From the NCBI GenBank assembly GCA_030549495.1, contig JAUIRK010000891.1:310001-374000 (forward strand): 64,000 bases of DNA, read 5' to 3'. The DNA is from Nectonema munidae (taxonomy: Eukaryota > Nematomorpha > Nectonematoida > Nectonematidae). This document shows, in pieces, positions 1 through 12,900 of this stretch (its first letter is position 1; every line of letters starts with the position of its first letter). The position numbers and the translations under genes are program-made. A model generated the notes under the pieces. The model did not search any database, was not told the origin of the DNA, and worked only from the letters and a program-made list of their open reading frames with translations.

Positions 1-823
1 TGAGAAGAATAAACAAACCCATCAACCATTAATTGAATTGGATATATTGAGAATGAAAATTTTTTTTGATGCAAATGAATTTTTTTGATTGGTTAAAATA
101 AGTACATTATACACGTATATACAAAATATACAAATATATATGAAATTTTTTGAATAAAAACATTTATGATAAAATAAAGTTAATATTATTATTCAGAATG
201 ATAAAAGGATTCTAAAAATATATAAAACTTGCTTTTTTGTTGAATATATGTGAAGTCATAATTTTGAGGTCGTTTGAAAGGACCTGAAAAATCGAAAATT
301 TAAAAAATGGCAAATTCAAAAATTTTAAAAATGAATATAAAAATACATTTCTATTTTTAGCTATATGCTAAGAGCAAATGATAAAGGCAAAAATATTACT
401 TACTTTTTTTTTAATTTGATTTTATCATTTTTATAGGAATATAATTCCTAACATAAGTGATAGCAATAATATTATTGTGAATTAAAATGCTCTTAGTTTC
501 AAGAAAATTAAAGTAAAAAGTTATAATTAAAAATCAAAAAATTATAGATTTACATTTCGTGAAAACAAGAAGAAATATAAAAAACAATACGTTTGCTAAA
601 TTCCATGTTTCATGATGACATATATTTCCAATTTTTCAAATTATAACTCTATAATATATATATTATCATCTTAACATTATTAAATTTAAACTAAATTTTC
701 TGTATGAAGTTAACTTAATCTTATTTCAATTTTTTTTAGATTTATTAAAAGGTATATTAAATCTTTTTATAATTAATATTATAATATTAATATATTCTTA
801 ATCAAATGTTTCATTATTTTTAG

Positions 824-904
824 ATGCATCTTGGTGTCCAGATTATGTCAATGATTGTGGAAAAGATGAGCACGTTGATAAATACTGCCCTGATTTATGT
901 AAAG
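824..904 (+). CDS. ShK-like module exon 1
   Basis: An 81-nt exon between tttttag and gtaaaa, phase 1 at both ends. It encodes DASWCPDYVNDCGKDEHVDK followed by YCPDLCK, with four cysteines spaced C-x6-C-x9-C-x3-C. Classical ShK pairs its six cysteines C3-C35, C12-C28 and C17-C32. The four here match C12, C17, C28 and C32, so the module looks like an ShK fold without the terminal C3-C35 bridge. That reading is inference. Confidence 0.75.
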
Positions 905-3900
905 GTAAAATCCATTAAATGCACTTTTAAAATAAGAAAGAAAATTTAGAGATTTATTTTAAAGGAATGTATCACTAATTTTGATATACAGAAAATATAC
1001 TCTTCCTTTGAGAGTTGTAAAGGAACGTAATTCCATACGTTGTATTATTGTTGTATATTTTTAATACATTACCATCATTTGAAATGAAAAAGAAATTTTA
1101 TACTCGATATAATACTATATAAAAAAAATAATAATATTATAAATAAAATTGATTATTAGAATGATATGATTATATAGAATAGACACCATTAAAGTCATGG
1201 TTTGATGTATTTTATTTATTTATTTGAACTAGAGTAAAAAATCTATTAAATTAAGAAATGAAGTTATTTTTATTGAAATCACCATGGGCCAAAATGCACA
1301 TGAAATTTTTTACGTATAACCTGTTTATTTTATGATTCAACTATAGAGGAAAACTTTAATCTTATTTACTTGATATTGACTTTAAATTATACTGATAAAA
1401 ATTAAAATGGAAAGCTTATTTTAGAATATTTAGTAAGAAGAAATTCTAAATAACAGTAAGTCAGATATTTTGGATTCCAAAATCTCATTTGATGAAAAAA
1501 TTTAAATTTTAGACTGGGTTTAATCAATAGACTATTCAATAGTTTTCAAACTTCTCATAAAATTGGAAACATATTCGTATTAAAAAGCATTTAATTCCAT
1601 TTATAAATTGATAAGCGTTTATATTTTAAACCTCTATACTAAATCATGTTTTGTTAAAAAAATATTTGCTTAAGTTTTTAATCAAAAAACTTTTGGACCT
1701 CAAATGAAAAAATTAACAATTCTAGTTCTTACGTTGTAACTTTTCTAAATAAAACAAGTTTTAGTTAAAAAAAATAGACTAAATTATATTTTAGTCAATA
1801 TATTATAAATAGTTTTTAATAATTAAAAAGACTATCAAAATATGATGAAATATTTTTCTATTTTTTAAAATATAAACGAGATAAATTATATATTTAACTG
1901 CAGTACAATTTTCACTCTTGTATTTCCTCCTTATTTTATTTTAATAGTTAATTTTATTATACTTCAACAAAATATTACAATTCGAGAGGATTGATTGATA
2001 CAATACAGGGATGCAAAATTATTACTCGTAAAATTTAGATTGATAAAACTTGTTGACACTTTAAATATATAATTATAGTATAACCCTGATCTTAAGAAAA
2101 AACTTGGTCATCTACCATCTGTCCATTCAATCATGATTGCCCTTATAGTCAAATTTGAATACCAAAAACTTTCTTAGAGCTTGAGTTCAAAATTTTTATT
2201 TTTAAAATACAATTTTAAGCAATATTTTCAAAATGTTGTAAAATTTTCTTTAACATCAGATCTTTTAAATTTAGTTAAAAAATGTGATTAGTTGTTACTT
2301 TGATAAGTGTACCACTATTTCTTAATTTTTTTTTAATTATGATTTTTGAATTATTTGTACCTGAATTAACGCTTCTTTTTTATTGAAAAATACATCCCAA
2401 TGCCGAGATACTTTGAAGTTTTATAGCCATTTGAAACCCTGAATAATTTGCTCCTTTTAATTTCCACTATTTTAAGAGCTTACTCTTGTAAAAAAGTTCT
2501 TGTTATATGAATGTTTATGTTCCTTGCATTTGTATACCAAGCCCATAGTTTAACCTCTATTTTTTGCAATGGTCGTGAATAGGTCCGTGTTCGACTATCA
2601 TTAATATTATAATATTCTTCGCTTGAATTTTAATATTATCTTTTGGAATTTTAGTAACTTGATTTTTGTTGCAAATTAAATTGGTTACCAACTTAATAAA
2701 ACTCACTTTGACCGAGTTATAGGATTTGATCATTCGATTTTTTCGGGTGTTATTTCTCTTCGCTTTTTATTGAACTTACACATTTCAAGAAATACAGATG
2801 ATGATGGAGTAGAAAATATGGACATCTTTCCTTAATCTATTTGTCTAATTAAGTTTTCATAGTCTAGTATCCGGCAAAGTCAATATCATAGGCTTAGATA
2901 AAATTGGCCCCGTTTACTTCCATTTAAATAGTACATTTATATATTTTAAATATCCGTTCTCTTTATATTAGCGTGTTAGTATGTGTTTTAAAAAATTGCA
3001 TAAAATGTTGTTTTATTTTTTGTAACGAAAGAAAGATTGTGATAAAAAGAAAAAACATTATATATTTTTAGAAGAAAGAATTAATGGTAAGTTTTTCAAT
3101 CTAAAATTTTTGTATCTGGTGTTAGGATAGATTTTGCAAAGTTAAACTGTAAACAGATCAATGCAAGAAATCCATTTTTACATTTTAACTTTGTACTTTG
3201 AATAATACATTTAATAAATAGCAAACTGTTCAAATCAAAAAATATTTATTCTTTTTTAAATATATCGTTGGCTCCCATTACTTTTAAAATAGAAAGATAA
3301 ACCTAGTCTTTAATAATTAATTTTTATCGAATTATGCACATACGAAACTAAAAGTAAAGGGAGCCAACGATATATTTAAAAAGAATAAATATTTTTTGAT
3401 TTGAACATTTTTCGATTCTTTGATTATTTGACAAATATAATATTTAAAATCGTGCAAATTGCAAAGTATAGGTAATAACTTTTGTAACATCGTATGAGGT
3501 AGCAAAATATGAACAAAAAGTTTCATATTTTTTGATTTTTTAAAGAATATTTTTCGATTCTTTGATTACAAAATTTTATTTTGATTATTTGATAAAATAT
3601 ATTATTTAATATCGTGAAAAAATTGCAAAAATATAGGTAATAACTTATCTAACATCCTCTCTCCGAATGAGGTATATCAAATCTTACATCTAGCAAAATA
3701 TGAATTGATAGGTTGGAGATGAATCATCGCGGTATACAGGTTGGAGATGAACCATCGTAGTATACAGGTATATAGGTAATAACTTATGTAGCATCGTCTC
3801 CCCCAATGAGGTATATCAAATCTTACATCTAGCAGAAAGTGAATAGAAAGTTGAACATTGTCTCCCTAGTCATTTGTACATCGAATAGAAACCATCGTAG

Positions 3901-6900
3901 TATACAGGTTGGAGATGGATCATCGTAGTATAGAGGTTGAAGATGAATCATCGTAGAATACAGGTTGGAGATGAATCATCGTAGTATACAGGTTGGAAAT
4001 GAAACATCGTAATATACAGGTTGGAGATATATATATATATATATTTGAATTAAAAGATAGATTATATTGTCAAAAATATAAGATATTTTTACATAAAATT
4101 TACTTGATTAGAGACCAAACCAGGTAAATTATTATTTTTTAATTTTAGCTACATTTATAATGTTTAGCACCTGCTTTTTATTTTAATCGTTAATTGTGAT
4201 ATACTTTTTTTAATGAATTTCACATTCGAATGACTTCATGCCGCTAATATAAAGATGTTAAACTCAGTCCTTTAAAATATAGAGCAATTGATTTTTTACT
4301 CTTTTATTAATTAGACGTATAAGAATACAACAAAATAAAATATGAATAATAGTAATTTATTTCAAAATAATATTGAGTAAACAAATTAAATGCTGTAGTT
4401 TACAAGATGGAAATTTATGATATAAATTCAATTAACAGAATTCGAATAAACTTTTATACAAAAATAAGAGTTTTTTTGGACAAAGTTTCTCTGATTGTTT
4501 TAGAATGCCTATTACATGGTAAAGTTTATTAGAAAGATATGGTCAGCCCACGAAAGATTAGAGTTAATATGTAAATAGGATTATAAATTTAACATATATT
4601 GAATATATTATGAAAAATTATGACTAAATAATTATGAATAGATATTTTTACTTTTGATTAAATTTATTAGAAACTAAACCAAGTAAATTATTTTGTTAAT
4701 TTTAATACCGTTTTCATTAAGAATATCTATTCCTTCTCACTTGCATGTCAAATTAAACTTGTTTGTATACTGCTAAGACATTTTTACATGTAAAATTTTC
4801 AACATTGATATATATAAATAGTTTAGCAAGGCTTTTCTGTGTATTTTTTGTCTCACCGTTGGTTTGCCAGCCATCTAATATGTTCAATTATGAAGATCTA
4901 GTTCCCTATATGATATTTTTTATAGAAGTTAAAAAAGGTAAAAAATAATTTGAAAGTTTAAAGATGAACTTTTCTATAAATAATCTTTTTTATATTTAAA
5001 ATTTTATACAGATGCTAACTGGTGTCAAAGCTTTAAAGAAAGATGTGGAAGTGATGACAATGTCATGACAAACTGCAAGAAAATGTGTAGTGGTAATGTC
5101 TCTTTAACAAATTTCACTATTTTTGCTTACTCAAATATTATTTAGAAGTTTCAAAAAGTAAAATGATTTTAAATACTTTCACTTAATTCAAACGTGTTTT
5201 TTTATATAGGATTCGAACACTATAAAACTTTTCTATAACATTGAGTCAATTATTCACACTGATTAAATTCAACATTGAAATTTGAAAATAAAAGATCTTG
5301 GCATTCTAAACCCGATTCCAATCCTATTTGTGTAATTATAAAAAACCAAGTTAAATACAAGAAATTAACCCATAAATCTACTTTATTTAAAACATAACGT
5401 TAAAAATATTTTTTATTTCCTAACATTTTTCCTAAAACTTTTGGAATAAAATTTTTCAACTCATAACATGAAAAAAAACATGGAAAATTAGTTGTATGTT
5501 TTAGAATAAGGTAATAATTATTGAATTTTGGAATTTGTACAAAAGAGTATGTTTTAAATATAACTGTAAATCACATCTGTTTGCAAAAATACGAGTTTTT
5601 GCACTTTTATAAGTAAGATGTGATTGATGGCAATGTATACAGATGTAAAAAAAGTATAAAATCTATTTAAAGAGCAAATCAATTTTTACAAAATGTTTAG
5701 ACCACATTCATATTTAAGATTTAAATTACATAGAAGACCTTTTAAAAGCAAGCTTAGTTTAAACAAAACCTCAAATTATGACACCCTTTCTTCAATGCCA
5801 AAACTTCTTGATTTTATATAGAGCAAAAATGCCATTCTTTCAATCATTATTATGGTTGTTCTAAATATTTTTCATCGGACAATAAACGTGTGCTGAGTTA
5901 TCTTCTTTAAATCCACTCGGTTCCATTCTAAAATAATTTATTTAATTATACTATATTGCAAAAAATATTTTTTAGATCCTGAAAGTGTAGAAGGTTACTT
6001 TCAAATTTGTTACTTCGATAATTTTGAAATATGAATCCAGCTTTTCCAAGTTCTACTTCTTTAATAGAATTTATACTTGTATTCATTCATTTTAGATCCT
6101 AATTGGTGCAAAGGTTATGTAAATAAATGCTTAAGTGATGCCAATGTTTTGAAGCAATGTAAAAATATGTGTGCAGGTAAAAAATTTACTCAATCAAAAT
6201 ATAAATTGGGTTAATATTATCATATACTTAAATGTACGCATAACTTAAATAATTTAGGAGCAAAAGAAAGTAATTACATATCTATTATAATTTTTGAAGA
6301 AATATTTAAGCAAAGTAAGTCATCTTTTATGAAGCAAAGTGTTGCTTTTTTGATAAGAAAGTTCTTTTTATTTTATTTATTGGAAATATTAATTGTTCTT
6401 TCACTTAAGGATAAGAAAAAGAAACAATATTTGAAAGAACAATAACTTTATTTGAGATAATGTATTTTCCATGATTAGTTTATTCAATTAAAATGTTGAA
6501 TATTTCTTAAAATTAGCAGTTATAAATGCATATAAAATATTATTAAAAAACATGTATATTTACTAAGGCGTGAAAGTTGTCAATAAAAATAGTGTTTTTA
6601 AATAAGGAAGCGATAAATTTAAATGTATTTTTTGCAAACCACTACTGATTTAGTAGTCTCATCTATTAAACAATTAAAAAGAAAGAATAACAGTTTTTAA
6701 GTCCTTTTTATAGTTAAAGTTTTCTAAATGTATTGTAATTTTTAACTTTTATTTATAATTATTATATAGACATACTATTTCTAAATTGACTCAGAATCGT
6801 TTGCAATAAACACAGAAAAACCATGGATTTGATAGTTAGCGACATTTTGGTCTTAATATCATAAGCAAAAAAAAGAATCAATATTCAAGAAATTTCATTT

Positions 6901-9900
6901 ATAAACGAAAATACCTTATGTTTGAATCATCTATTTATAGATCAATGTAAAAAACCCCTCGCAAACTGTCTATATTCCGCAGTGCATCTATCTTCTTGTC
7001 CGAATGAGTGCACGAGTAAGCATACAACATTTTTTAATATTTAAATAAATCAAAGGAAATCTTAAGATTTTAAAGTGTATATTTATATACGTTGCTTAAT
7101 AAATTTTTAGACTTTATAACAAGTAAATTGTTTCATTTAGTTTATTTGTTGCTCTTAACACATAAACAACCTACAACACCTTTTTTAAATTCCTAGAAAA
7201 TAAAGAGAGTAAAAATTTATTTATTTGATATCCTACACAAAAATGTATATTGAGCATTTCGATTAATACAATCTACTTTTAAAAATAAGGAGAGCAATTA
7301 AAAATCGACGAATAATAAAATCATATTTTTTAACTCTTAGAATCATCCTACGAACAAAACCTTTTTGTAGAGAAGCGCCTGGGCTCAAGGCCGTGCCAAC
7401 CTCCCCCACCACCTCCCCAATACCCACCCCTTTCCTCTCCCCGTCTACTTTCCTTTCTGTTCTGATTTTTATGTATTCGTGCCCTAGACTTATTAATACC
7501 TATATACAAACGAGTTTATATATACCTATGCGAAAAAATCGTATAGAAATAACCCTTCTGGTTACAACTCTATGTCGTATGAATGCATTCCTAAATCAAG
7601 TCATTCTTTATATACAAAAAAACCTGTCTATTACGGACACCTAAAGTAAACATTGTCCTAAATGGACAGGTATCTATAATATATAATAATATCTATTAGC
7701 TCATTAATATTAAATAAACAGACTTTGTACTCAAGGATATATGAGAGACTACACTCATTTACTGAAAAAAGAGACATACAATTTAACTTAATTAAATCCT
7801 AATATTTTACCCAAGTTCTTTGCAGATTATATATAATATTTGAAATCAAGTGTCTCTGTGTTCGTGCCACTCTTCCTACTATTGAACTTCAAAAAATGAT
7901 TCCTGTCTTTTCAGCCAAACATAGAAACTAATGTGGACCATTGTACTGCATGTTTCCAGCGAGGTGAGAAAACAATCGGGGACCGCCTCCTAGTATGTAT
8001 ATATTGTAAACTGTCTCAGCAGTTAATTTAATTTAAAATTTTTTCTTGGAGATTTTTCCATACAGATTGTCGGTCCGTTATATCAATCTTAAAATGGATT
8101 AAAATGTTCACATATTATTACAAATTTTTAATTATAGGACAGGTTTTTAACATTTTTGGTTTATGTCAAATAACTGCTTTTAAAAAATAATACATAATAT
8201 TTGTATAATTGATTATTAATTCTGATTTTCATTTTGTTTAGAGATGCAAACTATGGAAATCTGTCTACAAATCGAAGGGTTAGATACAGACCTTGTCTTT
8301 GCGACATTGAACATGGTAACTTTGATGGATACCAAACACAATCAATATAAAATTCATTTAATAAAAAAATCTATAATTTCAGACGAAAGATATCATGAAC
8401 AACAATGGATATGAACTGAGAGTTAAATCCGTTGAACCATTCAAGGTTTGTATGATACCTTGGCACTTTAACTTTTTGTTTACTCTGAGTCGTGAATTTG
8501 TAGGGTCAGCTTTACCAAGATCAATTTCGCTATACGATTGGGCGTATCAAAGAAAAAAAAATTACTCTCTGCGCACAAAGAATGTGATTTGCTTCTAATT
8601 TTTTCCGCGTAATTTTCCAATTTGGCTTCTAATTCATTTTTTTAAATCATTTTTTAAGAAATATCAAACGCTCTGAGGATTCAGTCCCTACGCTAGGTTT
8701 GTTTTTAAATCCTTAAATCATATTAAATTCTTTATAAAAACATTAGAATCCATTTTATAATTTTTTTATTTAAAATTACCCAAGTTTTTAATAAATATAT
8801 AAATTATATTTTTATGTTTTTTGTCTATACTTATTTATAATTATATATTTTTGAACTGTAAAATCTAAAAAAAATTATTTTTTTTCAAAATTTTGATCAT
8901 ATATTTGAAAAAAACTATATTTTTGATTATAATAAAATTTAAATATTGTTTTATTTTTGCATAAACAAATGAAATCGAGTTAATGTCATAGTAAAAGGGC
9001 TTTTTTTAGTGTTATAGAAAAACTTTAATGTTAAGATAACGATAGAGTGTCTTCTAATCCTCGTAAAATATTGTTACTATCCCAAACGTAAACGCAGGGT
9101 ATCTACGTCATGAGGATAGTGAATATAATGAACCAATAGCTTTAAACTTTGACCATATTGCCACAAAATTATTAAATTTTAAAGTAGAAACTAATATTTT
9201 AATTATACTTTTGTGTCTTGTGTAATTTCATGAGCGAGTCTATTGCCTTTTGATATTTCACTGTAATAGTCCATCTTTCATTTACAGTTGCGTGAATACT
9301 CTCCTCAAAATTTATTTTATTTTATGTTTTAATCTTCTTTATCTTTGTTACTGTGTATTTTTCCTATAAATCTTCTTCTTAAACTGCAATAAATTCGGAT
9401 GATAAAATAATTGATATACAGAAAAAAAGAGTATGTAGTAAAATTTTTGAAGAGTGAATAGAAAAAGATATGAAGAGAAAACTTAAAGTGTCAAATTTTA
9501 TTTCTAGTTGGTTGAAGAAAAATAAGAACTGTTTAAAAATTAAGTTTTTCTATATAAATTTTTAGCTAATAAAAAAAGAAATAAAACGGTATGCAAAAGT
9601 GCAAAAAATGATCATACAATTTAATGATTGAAGAATTAAAAATATATATCGGCGATTTTGCTTGAAAGTGCCTACGATTCAAAATTTTTCCTACTGAATC
9701 ATTGGGTCCAAAAAGTAATAAAGTTAAAAATTATCGTGTTGAACCAGAAGTAGTTCTAGATTTAATTTCAGTTTAACACAAAAAGAATTTATTTCATTAT
9801 CTTTTGATAATTATTTCACCAGGAATAAATTGATGGAAAAACTTTCTGATTTTAATCTTATTGTTCGAGATACAGTGCGTTTTAATCGTATCCAAAAATC

Positions 9901-12900
9901 TCCCATCAAAAAAAGATTTTCAAAAAAAGAACGACGCCCATATAATATATGGAAAAAAATGATATGGGATTAATTGCTTAGGGAGATAATGGTCTGGTTT
10001 AACTAGCTACAAATTGTTAGGTTTACATCCTCTTAACCCTATTAGTACTGGGCGTAAAGTGCCCTCCTCTTTTTCTAAGATATTAATATTTTTTATAAAT
10101 ATTTAAATGTGGTATATATATATTTCAACTATGCTGATTTCACTGGTAACTTCCCATTTTTTATCAAAATCAATCGAACCTCTCAAAAAATTGATTTATA
10201 TTTGATCTCTCATCCCAGAAATGAATTTTTTATTTAAATATATAGAGATTTTTACACATATTTTTACACATTCCATTATTCTCTGCTAATTATTTTATTA
10301 ATTTATTTAATAAACCAAGTTTAGGTGTTTAATTCGCTCAAAATATTTGATTTGTCAGTAAATTAGGTGTCTCGATAGGACCTCCATCTCTTTGGCTACA
10401 AATTCGTTATCGGCTGCTAGTCTCTACGTCATTTCTTCTATACTTTACAGTATGTAATTTTGCTATTCATTCTATGATAATCCTTTCTTGACAGCTCTTT
10501 TTTCACTACAAATTTATTTTCTTCAATGCGTGTTTGAAAGAACTTTTTTAAGAATTTATTTTGAATACATTTTTTCCAATTTCAAAGCATTCTGATTAGA
10601 ATCTTTTTGATGATCTTATGCTTTTTTATCAGTATCGTGATATGTGGAGATATTCAGCTCGCTTTCACGCAAAAGGGAAAAGATTGGCAAATTCAATTAA
10701 AATTTTAAATGATCTTGATAGTAACTAAATCTCCCAAATTGGTATCTGAGACAGTTTTGATAACTCTGCCCTATTCATAATTTTCAGATTTTCTACCCAT
10801 CTTAGTGAAATGAAAATTGTAAATTGTATAAATTTATGGATTTTTTATTTCCAAAAGAGGGACTTCTTTTTCACGGTTAAATTTTTTTTTGAAGCACCCA
10901 TATTAGATCATAAAATAACTTTCTAATTCATTAGAACATGGTAGATCTTCCATTTAATACATACTTCTGTTTTAAAATTATTTCTTTTGATCACACGTTC
11001 TTTTCAATTATTTTTTAAGTTGCTTCCTTCGCTCATACTAATATTTAAAAGAAAGAAAGAAAGACAAATTTATTGAACATTGAATATTTAGAATAAATTA
11101 CAAATACACATTAAATATAAAGAAAAATTAATAAAACTGAAGTAATCACTGCTCTAAAATTCACAAGTGACCTCTATTTCTTCCACTTATTTTCTAAATG
11201 GTCATAAAATAAAAGATTTTATGATACCTTTTGTTTTTTATACTCAACATGATTGAAAAAAATATTATAAGCCAAAATATATAAAAAAAAATTTATATTT
11301 TTACTATATAATCAATATATTACAATTTTTTAAAAAAATTTACAAAATTGTTTTTCATGGAAATACATTACTAATTTAATTTAAACTTCCAGATTTTTTT
11401 AACCGTATTTGCAAATATAGAATACAGAAATAAAATAAGCTTAGTCGATTTAGTATAAAAACAGATATTTCATTTGAAATTTTGGAAATATTTTTCGAGG
11501 CAATTTTTAGACGTCAACTGCGAATCTGATTGATCCATTTTGAAGTTTGCATCATGTGTTCGTTGTATAAGTCCATGAGGATTTTTTAGGTTAAAATTTA
11601 GGTGTTCAAAAGTCAACTTATACTATTATGAATTTATGTGAAAAATATTCTTTAATTATTAAAAATATATTGGTTAGTATATATAAGTTTTATTCCAATT
11701 TTTAATGCGAGTTTTATTTTTTCGAGTTTAATAATAAATTGCTTTAATATTAAATTAGTTTCTTGATTAGTTACGTTTTCGTTAATAAATTTCTATTTAT
11801 TACTTTATAATATAAATTTAGTTGACTAGACATTCATTTAGATAGCTGCATAGTTTTTCCTTAAAAGATAATAACTACTAGGAAAATTCCTTTTTAACAA
11901 AAATATTTACTATCTAAATTTATAATATCTATACCAGAAATTACTTCATCTTAGTTTTGGATATTCTGTATAGAGATAATTTACTAAAGGAATTTTCCTA
12001 CATTGCCTTATCTTGATGTGAATAATTTTCTTACTTAATATTTTTGAAACCTGTTCAAACTGCTGCAAGTTATAAATTAAATTCTCATTTCAAAATAGGA
12101 ATTGCTTATAAAGGTGGCGTTTGCAACCCTATTCTTGCGCTAGCATTGGTCCACCTAACAAGTGATGAAGTCTCCTCCTACACGACAGCACATGAACTCA
12201 CTCACTTGTAAGTTTCTCTCTTTTTCTATTTATGCAATGTTAATCATATTTACCCCTTAATTAAAATATTTTAGGAATGTATCTAAAATTTATAATCACT
12301 AAAAATAGTATTAGAAGAACAACATTAAATTAAAAACGTAAATTATTTTAATAAAGCCCGAATTCCACATTTTAATATTTTTATCAAATTTTTCTCATTT
12401 TAAAGAAGTAAAGATTCAATGCTCATATGCTTATAAAACGAGATATGTGGGGTAAGAATACTTCTCCACATAAACCTCTCTAAAGTAAATATTTTATTTA
12501 AATCGTGTGCTATATACAATTAAAGTGACTAGTCCAACTCAAATCTTTGCATGTATCTTTTGAAAGAACAAATAACAATTTAATTTTTTATAAATTAAAA
12601 AAGGCCAATAAAGTAATAATTGAAAATTTTTAATCGAATTTGACACATGATGAAGCAGATTTAAATAATTGAAAAAAAAGTATAATGTTTTTTACGAGCA
12701 TCCAATTTTTGTCTGAAATTTGATTGAAAACTAATATAAATGATGATTTTTGTAAAGCATACACATTTAGGGCAAAGACATGTTGTGTTTGATACTTAAA
12801 TGATTGGTGTTTCTTTTAAGACTTGGGGCGAACCATGACAATGGTGGAGGATTTTTAATGTCTCCTTTTTACAGCTCTTCCAACAAAGCGATCTTCTCAC

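Noticed and set aside
7393-7644. Proline-rich plus-strand frame
   Set aside because: It begins inside a low-complexity C-rich patch, has no family likeness, and would disrupt the protease gene model.
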